Source of the DNA: Actinomycetes bacterium
GTDB lineage: Bacteria > Actinomycetota > Acidimicrobiia > Acidimicrobiales > Palsa-688
Reading direction: 5' to 3'
Length of the DNA stretch: 5,350 nucleotides
Assembly (NCBI GenBank): GCA_021827225.1
Contig: JAKAXG010000358.1
Span: forward strand, 1 to 5,350
This document shows positions 5,144 to 5,350 of the stretch, in pieces. Made by a program: the position numbers and the translations under genes. The notes beneath the pieces were generated by a model. The model was given only the letters and a program-made list of their open reading frames with translations. It made no database searches and was not told where the DNA came from. Within the stretch, counting starts at the first letter, position 1. Every line of letters begins with the position of its first letter.

Positions 5144-5350
5144 GGGTCGCCACGACCCCCGACCGGGCCTCCCGCCTCCTGGTCCTCGTCCGCCACGGCC
5201 GCACCGAATGGAACGCCGCCGGTCGGTTCCAGGGCCGGGCCGACCCCCCGCTGGACCCGGTCGGTTGCGACCAGGCCGAGACCTGCGCCAAGGAGCTGGC
5301 GTCGTCGTTCGACCGGGCCGGCCTGGCCACCCCGACCATCGTGTCGAGCG
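5140..5350 (+). CDS. Histidine phosphatase (phosphoglycerate mutase-like), N-terminal part, probable CTG start
   Basis: The frame is open to the window end and encodes LLVLVRHGRTEWNAAGRFQG followed by RADPPLDPVGCDQAE, the N-terminal signature of the histidine phosphatase superfamily. The RHG motif holds the His that becomes phosphorylated (His19 if translation starts at 5140). IVSS at the cut end corresponds to the start of the family's next conserved block. Members remove phosphate from small metabolites or act as mutases. There is no ATG, GTG or TTG in frame between 5032 and the RHG codons. The nearest is GTG at 5029, which would overlap the VOC gene by 115 bases. A CTG at 5140 overlaps the VOC stop (CTGA) in the same way as the other coupled joins and puts RHG at a normal distance from the start. 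Next to ComA it could dephosphorylate phosphosulfolactate in place of ComB, but this is a guess. The C-terminal catalytic half lies outside the window. Confidence 0.85.
   Translation, partial: MRVATTPDRASRLLVLVRHGRTEWNAAGRFQGRADPPLDPVGCDQAETCAKELASSFDRAGLATPTIVSS

Noticed and set aside
1..5350. CRISPR array, tRNA or rRNA genes, insertion sequences or attachment sites
   Set aside because: No regularly spaced repeats, no tRNA-like cloverleaf or rRNA signature, no transposase motif and no terminal inverted or target-site repeats were seen on reading through the window.

Overview
The window is strongly GC-rich. Third codon positions are almost all G or C, GTG starts are used, and stop/start codons of neighbouring genes overlap at most joins. 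With the gene families present this points to an actinobacterium. A deep-branching class such as Acidimicrobiia is possible, but the class cannot be fixed from the sequence alone. Every gene I can support is on the + strand.

Region 1 (1-1023) is the 3' end of a lipid-modification operon. It holds the C-terminus of a cyclopropane-fatty-acyl-phospholipid synthase-type methyltransferase and, joined by a GTGA stop/start overlap, a complete DUF1295 membrane protein. This is the order of ufaA1 (Rv0447c) and Rv0446c in Mycobacterium tuberculosis, as I recall it.

Region 2 (1024-1148) is a 125-base intergenic stretch. It carries a TAGAAT -10-like hexamer placed 7 nt before a 25-codon small ORF (a leaderless arrangement), a perfect 12-bp palindrome and a strong ribosome binding site for the next gene.

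Region 3 (1149-5350) looks like one translationally coupled operon: an acyltransferase-3 family membrane O-acyltransferase; an AMP-forming acyl-CoA ligase resembling oxalate/4-coumarate-type ligases; a phosphosulfolactate synthase (ComA family); a VOC/glyoxalase-fold protein; and the N-terminal part of a histidine (phosphoglycerate mutase-like) phosphatase cut by the window edge. Three joins overlap by 2-7 bases or more, and the ligase/ComA join is either ATGA or a 32-base gap depending on the ComA start.

The most interesting point is the ComA homologue. In archaeal coenzyme M biosynthesis ComA adds sulfite to phosphoenolpyruvate to give (R)-2-phospho-3-sulfolactate, which a phosphatase then converts to sulfolactate. 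Here a phosphatase, a CoA ligase and a membrane acyltransferase lie in the same operon. A coherent but unproven reading is that the cell makes a sulfolactate-type C3 acid, activates it as a CoA thioester and transfers it to a surface or lipid acceptor. I know of no described system with this layout. The families are seen in the sequence; the pathway is inference.
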